Counted from the first letter of the stretch, positions 24,693-34,418 are shown. The stretch is 64,000 nt of DNA from Peptoniphilus_A sp001811425 (GCF_001811425.1 NZ_KV804745.1:104660-168659), one strand, 5' to 3'. Translations and numbers: made by a program. Notes: a model not told the origin generated them from the sequence alone.

Positions 24693-26057
24693 ATGGAAAT
24701 TAAAAAGAAAGAAAAAAACACTGTCTTTTTTGACCTTGTTTTAAAAAGAGAAGATATAAATAATGCTGAAACAGAAGTGTACAAGAAAAACAAAAAGCAC
24801 TTTCAATTACCAGGATTTAGAAAGGGTCATGTTCCTAGAAAGATGATCGAAAATATGTACGGCAAAGATGTATTCTTTGAAGATGCTATTAACGAACTTC
24901 TTCCAGCTGAATATGAAAAAGCTATTAAGGAATTAGATTTAAAGGTAGTTGACCAACCTAATATTGACATTGACGAAGAAAGCATAAAAGATGACAATGA
25001 TGTTGTTGTTAAGGTATCTGTTGATGTTAAACCTGAAGTTGAACTTAAGGACTACGAAGGAATTGAAATCGAAGACCCAACTCTTGAAGTAACTGACGAA
25101 CTTATTGATTCTGAAGTTGAAAACGAAAGAGCCATGAATGCAAGAATTATAAATGTTGACGACAGAGCTGTAGAAGATGGCGACACTGTAAACATCGACT
25201 TCAAGGGCTCTGTTGATGGAGAATATTTTGAAGGTGGCGAAGCTGAAAGCCAAGACCTTAAAATTGGTTCCAACACATTTATCCCAGGCTTTGAAGAACA
25301 ACTAATTGGTCACAATATTGATGAAGAATTTGACATCACTGTTAAATTCCCAGAAGATTACCACCAAAAAGATTTAGCTGGAAAAGATGCAAAATTTGAA
25401 ATTAAATTAAACAGCATTTCTTATGAAGAACTTCCAGAACTTGATGACGAATTTGTAAAAGATATTTCTGAATTTGACACACTTGAAGAATTTAAAGCTG
25501 ACATCAGAAAGAAGAAGGAAGAAGAATTCAAGACAACTTCTGAAATGGAAAAACAAAGAAGAGCCATTGACAAAATCGGCGAAATGGTAGATGTTGAAAT
25601 TCCTGAAGCAATGATCAATGCTCAAATCGACGACATGATTAGAAATTACGACCAAAGTCTTAGAGCTCAAGGCATTAGCTTTGAAGATTACATCAAGATG
25701 ATTGGTCAAAGTCTTGACGACTTCAAAAACACTATGAGACCTGAAGCAGAAAGAACTGTTAAAAACGATCTTGCCCTTGAAGCTCTTGTAAAAGATTTAG
25801 CAATTGAAATCACTGACGAAGAAATCGAAGAAGAAGTAAATAAGGTAGTTGAAGAATACTTCAAAGACGACAAAGAACACATGGAAAAGATGAGAGACTA
25901 CATGCTAAATCAAAACAAGGAAGTTGTAAGAGACGACCTTGAAAAGAGAAAGGCAATTGACACTCTTGTTGAAAAGGCAAAATTTGTTGAACCAAAGGAA
26001 ACTACTGAAGAAGAAATTAAAGAAGAAGTAAAAAAAGACAAAGAAGAAGATAAATAA
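24693..26057 (+). CDS. tig: Trigger factor
   Basis: The 454-residue ribosome-bound chaperone has the N-terminal ribosome-binding domain with the signature FQLPGFRKGHVPRKMIE (about 37-53). An FKBP-type prolyl isomerase domain covers about 150-235 (VEDGDTVNIDFKGSVDGEYFEGG). The C-terminal helical arms extend to an unusually acidic Glu/Lys tail after about 430. ATG 24693 follows GAGGAGGCT. A TATAAT box at 24644-24649 is the likely -10. It heads the tig-clpP-clpX cluster. Confidence 0.95.
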   Translation: MEIKKKEKNTVFFDLVLKREDINNAETEVYKKNKKHFQLPGFRKGHVPRKMIENMYGKDVFFEDAINELLPAEYEKAIKELDLKVVDQPNIDIDEESIKDDNDVVVKVSVDVKPEVELKDYEGIEIEDPTLEVTDELIDSEVENERAMNARIINVDDRAVEDGDTVNIDFKGSVDGEYFEGGEAESQDLKIGSNTFIPGFEEQLIGHNIDEEFDITVKFPEDYHQKDLAGKDAKFEIKLNSISYEELPELDDEFVKDISEFDTLEEFKADIRKKKEEEFKTTSEMEKQRRAIDKIGEMVDVEIPEAMINAQIDDMIRNYDQSLRAQGISFEDYIKMIGQSLDDFKNTMRPEAERTVKNDLALEALVKDLAIEITDEEIEEEVNKVVEEYFKDDKEHMEKMRDYMLNQNKEVVRDDLEKRKAIDTLVEKAKFVEPKETTEEEIKEEVKKDKEEDK

Positions 26058-26074
26058 TCAGAGGATGTGATTAC

Positions 26075-26659
26075 ATGGCATTAGTGCCAATGGTAGTAGA
26101 ACAAACTAATAGGGGCGAAAGGTCCTATGACATTTATTCAAGACTTTTAAAGGATAGAATTATTTTTGCAAGTGGCGAAGTAAATGATGTCATGGCAGAC
26201 TTAATCGTTGCCCAACTTTTATTTTTAGAATCTGAAGATCCCAATAAGGACATCCAACTTTATATAAATTCACCTGGTGGTTCTGTGTCTGCAGGCTTTG
26301 CCATTTACGACACTATGAATTATATTAAGCCAGATGTTTCTACAATTTGCATTGGAATGGCTGCATCTATGGGAGCATTTTTGCTTGCCTCTGGAGCTAA
26401 GGGAAAGAGATTTGCCCTTCCAAATTCTGACATTATGATTCACCAACCTTCTGGTGGTGCACAAGGTCAAGCTAGTGACATTCAAATCAATGCAGAAAAG
26501 ATTTTAAAAATTAGGCACAAATTAAATGAAATTTTAGCTGAAAGAACTGGTCAAGATCTTGAAAAAATCGAAAGAGATACAGATAGAGATTATTGGCTAA
26601 ATTCTGAAGAAGCAAAAAAATATGGTTTAATAGATAAAGTTATAGAAAAAAGGGTTTGA
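26075..26659 (+). CDS. clpP: ATP-dependent Clp protease proteolytic subunit
   Basis: The 194-residue serine protease forms the barrel of ClpXP. The catalytic triad is Ser98 (GMAASMGAF), His123 (MIHQPSGG) and Asp172 (DTDRDYW). The substrate-strand SPGGSVSAG is intact. ATG 26075 lies 17 nt after the tig stop, preceded by GAGGATG. It is placed between tig and clpX, as in many Firmicutes. No CtsR heptads are visible directly upstream, so its heat control, if any, must act from the tig promoter. Confidence 0.97.
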   Translation: MALVPMVVEQTNRGERSYDIYSRLLKDRIIFASGEVNDVMADLIVAQLLFLESEDPNKDIQLYINSPGGSVSAGFAIYDTMNYIKPDVSTICIGMAASMGAFLLASGAKGKRFALPNSDIMIHQPSGGAQGQASDIQINAEKILKIRHKLNEILAERTGQDLEKIERDTDRDYWLNSEEAKKYGLIDKVIEKRV

Positions 26660-26667
26660 GGTGAGAT

Positions 26668-27885
26668 ATGTCAAATACAGATGAAATTTTGAGATGTTCA
26701 TTCTGTGGCAAAACGCAAAACCAAGTGAATAGATTAATCGCCGGACCTAATGTAAATATTTGTGACGAGTGCATCGAGAGATGTCACGCAATTTTAGAAG
26801 AAGAAATTCCCCATGAGATAAATAAGGATTTCGACCTAAAAAAACCAGCTGAAATCAAAGAGATTTTGGACCAATATGTGGTGAAGCAAGAGGATGCCAA
26901 GCGTGCCCTTGCCGTTGCCGTATATAACCACTACAAGAGGATTTCATCTTCCAAAAAACTTGACCCAGATATTGAACTTCAAAAGTCCAACATCTTAATG
27001 ATTGGACCTACTGGTTCAGGTAAAACTTTACTTGCACAAACTCTTGCCAGACTTTTAAATGTTCCCTTTGCCATTGCCGATGCCACAACTTTAACTGAGG
27101 CTGGCTATGTTGGCGAAGATGTTGAAAATATTATTTTGAAGCTAATTCAAAATGCTGACTACGACATTGAAAGGGCAGAAAAGGGAATAATTTACATTGA
27201 CGAGATAGATAAAATTGCCAGAAAATCTGAAAATGTATCTATTACAAGAGATGTAAGTGGAGAAGGTGTGCAACAAGCACTTTTAAAAATTATCGAAGGC
27301 ACTGTTGCCAATGTTCCACCACAAGGTGGCAGAAAGCATCCTTCTCAAGAATTTATTCAAGTTGACACCACAAATATTTTATTCATTGTTGGTGGTGCCT
27401 TTGACGGAATTGACAAAATTATTGAAAATAGAACTGCCAAGTCCTCTATGGGCTTTGGGTCTGAAATTATTGACAAGAAGGCCAATAGAGAAAATATTCT
27501 TAAAAAAGTTGAAACTGAAGACTTGTTAAAGTTTGGACTTATACCAGAACTCATAGGCAGGCTTCCTGTAACTATAACTCTTGAAGAATTAGACGAAGAT
27601 GCTCTAGTAGAAATTTTGACTAAGCCAAAGAATGCCCTTGTAAAGCAATATAAGGAGCTATTAAAGTTTGACGATGTTGACTTAATTTTTGACGACGAAG
27701 CCCTAAATTATATTGCAAAGAAGGCAATAGAAAAGAAGGCAGGAGCTAGAGGCTTAAGAGGAGTTATCGAAAACACGATTATGAATGTCATGTACGAAAT
27801 TCCTTCAAGAGATGACATCAAGGCAGTAAAAATAACTAAGGAATCAGTAGAAGGCACAGCATCTGCTGAATTAATAAAAAAATAA
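26668..27885 (+). CDS. clpX: ATP-dependent Clp protease ATP-binding subunit ClpX
   Basis: The 405-residue AAA+ unfoldase has the N-terminal C4 zinc finger (CSFCGKTQNQVNRLIAGPNVNICDEC), Walker A GPTGSGKT, Walker B IIYIDEIDKIA and the pore region around AGYVGEDVENI. The ClpP-docking loop region follows (MGFGSEI). It unfolds tagged proteins and feeds them to ClpP. ATG 26668 is 8 nt after the clpP stop with GAGGTGAG upstream. A terminator hairpin follows before lon. Confidence 0.97.
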   Translation: MSNTDEILRCSFCGKTQNQVNRLIAGPNVNICDECIERCHAILEEEIPHEINKDFDLKKPAEIKEILDQYVVKQEDAKRALAVAVYNHYKRISSSKKLDPDIELQKSNILMIGPTGSGKTLLAQTLARLLNVPFAIADATTLTEAGYVGEDVENIILKLIQNADYDIERAEKGIIYIDEIDKIARKSENVSITRDVSGEGVQQALLKIIEGTVANVPPQGGRKHPSQEFIQVDTTNILFIVGGAFDGIDKIIENRTAKSSMGFGSEIIDKKANRENILKKVETEDLLKFGLIPELIGRLPVTITLEELDEDALVEILTKPKNALVKQYKELLKFDDVDLIFDDEALNYIAKKAIEKKAGARGLRGVIENTIMNVMYEIPSRDDIKAVKITKESVEGTASAELIKK

Positions 27886-27895
27886 AAATAAATTT

Positions 27896-27919
27896 AGCCG
27901 TGGTTGACACGGCTTTTTT
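27896..27919 (+). terminator. Terminator or attenuator between clpX and lon
   Basis: AGCCGTG/CACGGCT perfect 7-bp stem, 5-nt loop and T6, ending only 12 nt before the lon start. Confidence 0.85.
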
Positions 27920-27931
27920 AGAAGGTGAAAA

Positions 27932-30265
27932 ATGGAAAAAGTAAAATTACCACTAATCCCTCTTCGCGACTTAGTAATCTTTCCCCACATGGTCATGCAC
28001 TTTGATTGCGGCAGAAAAATTTCTGTAAACGCAATTGAAAGGTCGGAAATGCAGGACTCAAAAATATTTTTGGTGGCGCAAAGAGAACTGGAAGTTGAAG
28101 ACCCAAAGAGAGAAGACCTCTTTGATGTTGGGACAGTGGCAACTATAAAACAAATTTTAAAACTCCCAGGTGGAGTTGTCAGGGTCCTAGTTGAAGGTGA
28201 AGAGAGGGCAAGAATCTCAAGCCTTGATATTAGTGACGAAATAATTGAGGCTGACATAGAAATCCTAGAAGAAGAGGAAATTGACTACACAGAAGACGAC
28301 CAAATTGAGGCAGCACTTCGACTTGCCTTAAATGACTTGGAATCCTACGCCTCTCTTGATGAAAAATTCTTCCCAGGACTTTTATCTAACATTGCAGACA
28401 CAGACGACCCATCAAGGTTTATCGACACTGTTGTTGGCTATCTTGACTTTAAACTTGAAGAGTACCAAAAGTTACTTGAGACAACTGATATTTACGAAAG
28501 ACTTGTTGCCTTCCACGAGATAATGAAAAAGGAAATAGAAATTCTTTCCATAGAAAAAAATATCAACGACCAAGTGAAAAAGAAAATGGATGACATCCAA
28601 AGGGAGTACTATTTAAAGGAACAACTTCGCGTCATCCACAAGGAACTTGGCGATGGCGAAGATGAGGGCGAAGTCACAGAAGTTTACAAGAAAAAAATCG
28701 AAGAAAAAAACCTTCCTGATGAAGTGAGGGAAAAAGCCCTAAGTGAAATAAAAAAACTTGGCAACTTAAATTCACAGTCACCAGATTATTCCATGCTCAT
28801 AAATTATCTTGATTGGATAATTGACCTTCCTTGGCTTGATGCTGGAGAGGAAAAAGTAAAATTAAGTGACGCGAGAAAAGTTTTAAATGAAGAACATTAC
28901 GGACTTAAAAATGTAAAAGAAAGAATACTAGAATTTATTGCCGTGAGAATTTTATCTGGCGACAAAAACAAGGGACCCATACTTTGCCTTGTGGGACCTC
29001 CAGGAGTGGGCAAGACTTCCATTGCCAAGTCCATTGCCAATTCCCTCAACAAGGAATTTGTCCGCATGAGCCTTGGCGGTGTAACTGACGAAGCAGAAAT
29101 AAGAGGACACAGAAGGACTTACATCGGCGCCCTTCCTGGCAGAATTATTTCTCTAATGAAAAAAGCTGGCAAAAATGATCCAGTATTTTTATTTGACGAG
29201 ATAGATAAAATTGGAAATGACTTTAAGGGCGATCCTGCATCAGCACTCTTAGAAGTCCTTGACCCAGAGCAAAATAATTCCTTTACGGACAGGTATATGG
29301 AGCTTCCCTTTGACTTATCCAATGTATTTTTTATAGCGACGGCAAACACAAGGCAGACTATACCGAGACCCCTTCTTGACAGAATGGAAGTTATAGAAAT
29401 TGGTGGATACACGCCTAATGAAAAATTAAATATTGCAAAAAAATATTTAGTTGCAAAACAAATTTCTGAAAATGGTTTGAAGAAGGAAAATATTAATATT
29501 TCTGAAAAGGCCCTAAGGGACATAATAGATTACTACACTCGTGAATCTGGCGTTAGAGGTCTTGAAAAGCAAATTTCAAAAATCGTGAGAAAGTCTGCCC
29601 TAAAAATTGTGGAAGAAGATTTAGATAAAGTTTCTGTCTCCACGAGAAATATTTCAGACTTCCTTGGCGAAAAAATTTATTTAATAAATGAAAGAGAAAA
29701 AAATTCTGAAGTGGGCTCAGTTAATGGACTTGCCTGGACAGAGGTGGGCGGCACTACACTTGTCATTGAGACAACGGTTATGCCGGGAAAGGGAAAACTA
29801 ACACTTACAGGTTCTCTTGGAGATGTCATGAAGGAATCAGCCATAGCTGCCATTTCTCACATTGCATCTAATGCAGAAGACTTTAAAATCGACCCAAACT
29901 TTAGAAGTGAAAAGGACATCCACATTCACGTGCCAGAAGGTGCAGTGCCAAAGGATGGGCCTTCAGCAGGAATTACAATTGCCACATCAGTTTTATCAGC
30001 CCTTACAAAAAAATCAGTGAGAAGTGATGTTGCCATGACTGGAGAAATTACCCTTCGCGGCAAAGTACTTCCAATAGGGGGGCTTAAGGAAAAACTTTTG
30101 GCGGCAGAAAGGTATGGAGTTAAGACTGTAATCATTCCTGAAGAGAACAAGAGGGACTTAAGGGAAATCGAAGAAGCGGCTGTTGAAAAGTTGGAGATAA
30201 AAACTGTTTCAAACTTCAAGGAAGTTGCAGAGATTGCGATAGGTGATTTTAGTGAAGATAAATAA
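27932..30265 (+). CDS. lon: ATP-dependent Lon protease
   Basis: The 777-residue cytoplasmic Lon has the N-terminal substrate domain (PLIPLRDLVIFPHMVMHF), an AAA+ module with Walker A GPPGVGKTS and Walker B VFLFDEIDKIG, and the C-terminal protease domain. The catalytic Ser is in PKDGPSAGITIA and the Lys in LPIGGLKEKLLAA. It degrades misfolded and some regulatory proteins. ATG 27932 follows GAAGGTGAAA. It overlaps the following engB start by 14 bases. Confidence 0.97.
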   Translation: MEKVKLPLIPLRDLVIFPHMVMHFDCGRKISVNAIERSEMQDSKIFLVAQRELEVEDPKREDLFDVGTVATIKQILKLPGGVVRVLVEGEERARISSLDISDEIIEADIEILEEEEIDYTEDDQIEAALRLALNDLESYASLDEKFFPGLLSNIADTDDPSRFIDTVVGYLDFKLEEYQKLLETTDIYERLVAFHEIMKKEIEILSIEKNINDQVKKKMDDIQREYYLKEQLRVIHKELGDGEDEGEVTEVYKKKIEEKNLPDEVREKALSEIKKLGNLNSQSPDYSMLINYLDWIIDLPWLDAGEEKVKLSDARKVLNEEHYGLKNVKERILEFIAVRILSGDKNKGPILCLVGPPGVGKTSIAKSIANSLNKEFVRMSLGGVTDEAEIRGHRRTYIGALPGRIISLMKKAGKNDPVFLFDEIDKIGNDFKGDPASALLEVLDPEQNNSFTDRYMELPFDLSNVFFIATANTRQTIPRPLLDRMEVIEIGGYTPNEKLNIAKKYLVAKQISENGLKKENINISEKALRDIIDYYTRESGVRGLEKQISKIVRKSALKIVEEDLDKVSVSTRNISDFLGEKIYLINEREKNSEVGSVNGLAWTEVGGTTLVIETTVMPGKGKLTLTGSLGDVMKESAIAAISHIASNAEDFKIDPNFRSEKDIHIHVPEGAVPKDGPSAGITIATSVLSALTKKSVRSDVAMTGEITLRGKVLPIGGLKEKLLAAERYGVKTVIIPEENKRDLREIEEAAVEKLEIKTVSNFKEVAEIAIGDFSEDK

Positions 30266-30851
30266 GGCAGAACTGGAAAAAGTTGCAGTTTTGGAAAAGC
30301 AATATCCTGTGGCAAATCTTCCTGAATTTGCCTTTGCAGGCAGGTCTAATGTGGGCAAGTCATCCTTTATAAATGCCATGCTTAATAGAAAAAATCTAGC
30401 CAGAACTTCATCAACGCCAGGAAAGACTAGGACAATTAATTTTTACAAGGTAAATGACGACCTTCGCCTAGTGGACCTACCTGGCTACGGCTACGCAAAA
30501 GTTGCAAAGACTGAAAAGGAAAAGTGGGCAGGCATAATCAATAGGTATCTTGAAAATAGAGAAAATCTTTTGGAGACAATTCTTTTGGTGGACATTAGGC
30601 ATGAGCCAACAGATTTAGACAAGCAGATGTATGACTACATCCTTCACTCAGGCTTTTCTGGCATAGTCATTGCCACAAAAAAGGACAAGATAAAAAAATC
30701 TCAAGTAGATAAGCACATTTCTGTCATAGCAAAAAAACTTGGCGTAGAACACAGAGAAAATATAATTCCCTTCTCTTCATCAGAAAAAGATGAAGTCAAG
30801 GACATGTGGTTTATCTTTGAAGACATATTGAGATTTCACAAGGAAAAATAA
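30252..30851 (+). CDS. engB: Ribosome biogenesis GTPase EngB/YsxC
   Basis: The 199-residue GTPase acts in large-subunit assembly. G1 is GRSNVGKSS, G3 is DLPGYGYAK, G4 is TKKDK and G5-like FSSSEKD. The frame is open from 30243, but GTG 30252 gives the family N-terminus MKINKAELEKVAVLEKQYP and has AGGTG 6 nt upstream. It overlaps the lon 3' end, an arrangement conserved in Firmicutes, and is followed by a terminator. Confidence 0.95.
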   Translation: MKINKAELEKVAVLEKQYPVANLPEFAFAGRSNVGKSSFINAMLNRKNLARTSSTPGKTRTINFYKVNDDLRLVDLPGYGYAKVAKTEKEKWAGIINRYLENRENLLETILLVDIRHEPTDLDKQMYDYILHSGFSGIVIATKKDKIKKSQVDKHISVIAKKLGVEHRENIIPFSSSEKDEVKDMWFIFEDILRFHKEK

Positions 30852-30858
30852 AGTAAAG

Positions 30859-30881
30859 AAGGACCTTCAAGGTTCTTTTTT
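30859..30881 (+). terminator. Intrinsic terminator after engB
   Basis: AAGGACC/GGTTCTT stem (one G-U) with a 5-nt loop and T-run. Confidence 0.85.
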
Positions 30882-30894
30882 ATTGTGACATGAG

Positions 30895-30948
30895 TGTGTG
30901 AAAAGTAAATTTCACACAGTTTTAAAAAATTAAACATAAACTTATGTT
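30895..30948. promoter_or_regulatory. Two perfect inverted repeats before the DUF1002 gene
   Basis: TGTGTGAAA-6 nt-TTTCACACA (30895-30918) and AACATAA-AC-TTATGTT (30933-30948) lie in tandem upstream of the ribosome binding site. They may be an operator pair or a leader hairpin. Confidence 0.4.
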
Positions 30949-30973
30949 AAGATATAGAAAAATGGAGGAGATT

Positions 30974-31837
30974 ATGAAGATAAAAAATAAAATTATGACT
31001 GCGGCCCTTTCACTCTTGTTACTTCCAAGTGCAGTTTTTGCTAGTGCAGGAGATGAAATAGTAACACTTGGCGCAGACTTAAGTGAAGAGCAAAAAAGTG
31101 AAATGCTTCGCGAGATGAAGGCTGATGACAAGGCAAAGATAATTGAAGTCACTAACAAGGAAGAGTACAAGTACTTAGGCGATGTCCTTTCCTCAAAGGA
31201 AATTGGAAACAAGGCAATATCTTCTGCCATAGTAAGATACAAAAAGACAGGCAGTGGAATAAATATTGAGCTTTCAGACAACATTCGTGTTGTAAGTGAA
31301 GATGCCTTTTTAAATGCCCTAAACACTGTAGGAATAGAAGACGCCGACATTTATGTAACAGCACCAGGAAAGGTAAGCGGCACAGCTGCCCTAACAGGAA
31401 TTTTAAAAACTTATGAAGAAAACACTGGCAAAAAACTTCCAGAAAATTTGAAAAAAGTTGCCAACGAAGAATTAGTTGTGCAGACAAAACTTTCTGAAGA
31501 ACTCGGCGACGAAAAAACTAACGACATAATTTACGAAATCAAAGATGCCATGGCAAATAATATGCCAAAGAACGAAGAGGAAGTTAGATTTATAATAAAT
31601 ACTGTGACAAATAATTACAATATAAATTTAACAGAAAGCCAAGAAGACAAGCTTGTTAGCCTCTTTAACAACATGAAAGATGCTGATGTAGATTGGAATA
31701 GAGTGGCAGACACAGCAGTAAAATATAAGGACCAGGCATCAAAATTTTTAAACTCACCTGAAGGGGAAAAGGCAGTAGAGAATACAAAGAGCTTCTTGGA
31801 AAAGTTAATAGACTTTATAGTTGGCTTGTTTAAATAA
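30974..31837 (+). CDS. DUF1002 family secreted protein
   Basis: The 287-residue protein has a clear signal peptide (KIKNKIMTAALSLLLLPSAVFA, cleavage after AFA) and then the DUF1002 domain: IVTLGADLSEEQKSEML, KAISSAIVRYKKTGSGI and YVTAPGKVSGTAALTGILKTYEE. Bacillus YpuA belongs to this family; function is unknown. ATG 30974 is chosen over an upstream in-frame start because GGAGG precedes it. The last 31 codons recur as an isolated remnant at 41841-41933. Confidence 0.85.
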   Translation: MKIKNKIMTAALSLLLLPSAVFASAGDEIVTLGADLSEEQKSEMLREMKADDKAKIIEVTNKEEYKYLGDVLSSKEIGNKAISSAIVRYKKTGSGINIELSDNIRVVSEDAFLNALNTVGIEDADIYVTAPGKVSGTAALTGILKTYEENTGKKLPENLKKVANEELVVQTKLSEELGDEKTNDIIYEIKDAMANNMPKNEEEVRFIINTVTNNYNINLTESQEDKLVSLFNNMKDADVDWNRVADTAVKYKDQASKFLNSPEGEKAVENTKSFLEKLIDFIVGLFK

Positions 31838-31850
31838 GAATTAAGAATAG

Positions 31851-31877
31851 AGATTCACCTTAGGGTGAATCTTTTTT
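31851..31877 (+). terminator. Intrinsic terminator after DUF1002 gene
   Basis: AGATTCACC/GGTGAATCT perfect 9-bp stem, tetraloop and T6. Related stems recur at 34463 and 41944. Confidence 0.9.
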
Positions 31878-31976
31878 ATTGAAGAAAAACTTGAAATGAA
31901 ATAGGTCCAGTGGATTTTAACTAAGCTTGTAGGCCATAATAATTTGTTTTCTAATCTTGTCTTGCTTTTTATTGGG

Positions 31977-32011
31977 CTAATAACTTAAGATAAAGACATA
32001 CAGGTTATTAG
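31977..32011. promoter_or_regulatory. Inverted repeat in ygeX upstream region
   Basis: CTAATAAC (31977-31984) and GTTATTAG (32004-32011) are perfect arms 19 nt apart, 30 nt before the ygeX start. It could be a regulator site or a leader hairpin. Confidence 0.35.
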
Positions 32012-32040
32012 ATGTTTTTACTAATTAAAGGAGATACAGG

Positions 32041-33249
32041 ATGTTAAAAATTTTTACGAGACTTAAAGATGACAAGAGAGAGAAATACGATACGAGATTC
32101 TTAAATGAAAAGCGAGCAAGAGAGGTTCATGATTATCACAATGGCTTCCCTATGTATGAAGAAACTCCCTTTGTGGAATTAAAAAATCTTGCAGAAAAAA
32201 CTGGTGTAAAAAATATTTTAGTTAAAGATGAATCTTATAGGTTTGGATTAAATGCATTTAAAGTTCTTGGTGGAAGTTTCGCAATAGGAAAGGTAATTGC
32301 AGAAAAGTTAAATATGGATATTAAGGATTTAATTTTTGAAAAGCTTACATCACAAGAGGTAAAAGATAAATTAGGCGATGTAACTTTTATAACGGCTACT
32401 GACGGTAACCACGGTCGTGGAGTTGCATGGGCTGCAAATAAATTAAATCAAAAATCAATTGTATATATGCCAAAGGGCTCAGCCGAAGAAAGAGTTAAGA
32501 ATATTGAAAAAGAAGGCGCTACAGTAAAAGTTTTAGACTTAAATTACGACGAATGTGTTAGACAAGCTAATCAACTGGCAGAAGAAAAAGGCTATATCAT
32601 GGTTCAGGATACAGCTTGGGATGGTTATGAAGATATTCCAAAATGGATCATGCAAGGTTACATGACTCTTGCTTGGGAAATGTACGAAAGTTTGCAAGAG
32701 AAGAATATAAAACCAACTCATGTATTTTTACAAGCAGGCGTTGGGTCTTTTGCCGCTGCAACAACAGGATTCTTTACAAATATGTATAAGGATGGCAAGC
32801 CAATTATTACAATAGTTGAACCAGATACAGTGGCTTGTATTTATGAGTCAGCAAAAGCAAATGAAAGAGTTTTAGTTGGTGGAGACCATAAGACAATAAT
32901 GGCTGGTCTTGCTTGTGGCGAACCAAATACTTTTGGGCTAAAAGTTCTTTTAGATAATTGTGAACATTTTATAAGCGCATCAGACGAATTTGCTGCCTTT
33001 GGCATGAGAGTTCTAGGAAACCCTTATAAGGATGATAAAAAAATTATTTCTGGAGAAAGTGGAGCAGCTCCTTTTGGCGCAATTTTAAAAATACTAACTG
33101 ACGATAGATATGAAGATGAAAGAAAGAAATTAAACATTAATGAAGATTCAAATTTAATATTTGTTTCAACAGAAGGCGATACAGATGCTAAAAATTATTT
33201 AGACATTGTATGGGATGGAAAATATGAAAGTACAGGAGGCAGAAAATGA
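32041..33249 (+). CDS. ygeX: Diaminopropionate ammonia-lyase
   Basis: The 402-residue fold-type II PLP enzyme converts 2,3-diaminopropionate to pyruvate and two ammonia. The PLP lysine is in SYRFGLNAFKVLGGSFA, the substrate motif is TATDGNHGRGVAWAA, and LQAGVGSFAAATTGFF and SGESGAAPFGAI are typical of YgeX. ATG 32041 follows AAAGGAGATACAGG. It overlaps ygeY by 4 bases (ATGA), the same pair known from E. coli and from anaerobes. Codon use here is more AT-rich than in the flanking housekeeping genes. Confidence 0.93.
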   Translation: MLKIFTRLKDDKREKYDTRFLNEKRAREVHDYHNGFPMYEETPFVELKNLAEKTGVKNILVKDESYRFGLNAFKVLGGSFAIGKVIAEKLNMDIKDLIFEKLTSQEVKDKLGDVTFITATDGNHGRGVAWAANKLNQKSIVYMPKGSAEERVKNIEKEGATVKVLDLNYDECVRQANQLAEEKGYIMVQDTAWDGYEDIPKWIMQGYMTLAWEMYESLQEKNIKPTHVFLQAGVGSFAAATTGFFTNMYKDGKPIITIVEPDTVACIYESAKANERVLVGGDHKTIMAGLACGEPNTFGLKVLLDNCEHFISASDEFAAFGMRVLGNPYKDDKKIISGESGAAPFGAILKILTDDRYEDERKKLNINEDSNLIFVSTEGDTDAKNYLDIVWDGKYESTGGRK

Positions 33250-34418
33250 GCAAGGTAAATGCAGTAGAACTAACACAAAAGTTAGTAAGAAGACAAAGTT
33301 ATTCAGGTAATGAAAAGGGTGTTTCAGAAGAACTTACAAAATTCTTTAAAGAAAATGGTTTTGATGATATTCATGTTGACAAGTATGGAAACACAATTGG
33401 TCATATTAAGGGATCTAAACCGGGACCAAAAATTGTATTCGACGGACACATGGACACAGTTCCAGTAACTGACGAAAGCGAGTGGCAATATCCACCTTTT
33501 GAAGCAGAAATCCACGACGGAAAGATTTATGGAAGAGGAACTAGTGACATGAAGGGTGCGCTGGCATCAATGGCAGTTGCAGCAAGCAATTTCAAAGAAA
33601 AGACAGGCGGAGATTTTGCTGGAGAAATTTTTGTTGCAGGAATTGTACACGAAGAATGTTTCGAAGGTGTTGCTGCAAGAGAAGTGAGTGCCTATGCAAA
33701 ACCTGACTATGTAATCATTGGTGAAGCTTCAAACTGCAATGTTAAGATTGGACAAAGGGGAAGAGCTGAAATCAAAATTGAAGTTCTAGGAAAGCCAGCT
33801 CACTCAGCAAATCCTGAAAAGGGAATCAACGCAGTTTATAAGATGTGTAAGGTAATTGAAGCAATAAAAACTTTAAAACCAACTCATCACGATAGACTTG
33901 GCGATGGAATTTTAGAACTTGTTGACATTAAATCAAGTCCATTCCCAGGAGCATCAGTTGTGCCAGAAAAATGCGTGGCAACATATGACAGAAGACTTTT
34001 GGTTAATGAAACTAAAGAGTCAGTTTTAGCTCCAATAAATGAACTTTTAGAAAAATTAATGAAAGAAGACAGTGAACTTAAGGTTAGAGCTTACCATACA
34101 AAGGCAGACGAAAAATGTTTCACTAATGAAATTATTGAGGGAGAGAGATTTTTCCCAGGATGGATCTTTGATGAAGACGAAGATTGGGTTGAAAAAGTTG
34201 TTGCAAAACTAAAGGACAAGGGACAAACTCCAGAAATAACTCAATATAATTTCTGTACAAATGGTAGTCACTATGCAGGAGAAGCAAAGATAAAGACACT
34301 TGGCATTGGACCATCAAGAGAAAACTTGGCACACACTGTAAACGAGTATATAGAAATTTCTGAACTTGAAAAAGTTGTAGATTCATACGAAGCTGTAATG
34401 GAAGCCTTGCTAGTTTGA
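33246..34418 (+). CDS. ygeY: YgeY-family M20 metallo-hydrolase
   Basis: The 390-residue M20-type dinuclear zinc amidohydrolase/peptidase has the metal motif FDGHMDTVPV, YGRGTSDMKGALASMAV, the catalytic Glu in HEECFEG and a dimerisation domain. This branch is named a selenium-metabolism-linked hydrolase, but no selenium genes are in the window and the substrate is unproven. Paired with YgeX, it probably frees diaminopropionate or a related amino acid from an N-acyl or peptide form. A terminator follows. Confidence 0.9.
   Translation: MSKVNAVELTQKLVRRQSYSGNEKGVSEELTKFFKENGFDDIHVDKYGNTIGHIKGSKPGPKIVFDGHMDTVPVTDESEWQYPPFEAEIHDGKIYGRGTSDMKGALASMAVAASNFKEKTGGDFAGEIFVAGIVHEECFEGVAAREVSAYAKPDYVIIGEASNCNVKIGQRGRAEIKIEVLGKPAHSANPEKGINAVYKMCKVIEAIKTLKPTHHDRLGDGILELVDIKSSPFPGASVVPEKCVATYDRRLLVNETKESVLAPINELLEKLMKEDSELKVRAYHTKADEKCFTNEIIEGERFFPGWIFDEDEDWVEKVVAKLKDKGQTPEITQYNFCTNGSHYAGEAKIKTLGIGPSRENLAHTVNEYIEISELEKVVDSYEAVMEALLV

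Noticed and set aside
24939..25709. Minus-strand frames of 74-120 codons inside tig
   Set aside because: They are Phe/Asn/Ser-rich antisense of the acidic trigger factor sequence, with no gene-like features.
29119..30315. Minus-strand frames up to 134 codons inside lon
   Set aside because: Lon is intact with all catalytic motifs in the plus frame; these are antisense shadows.
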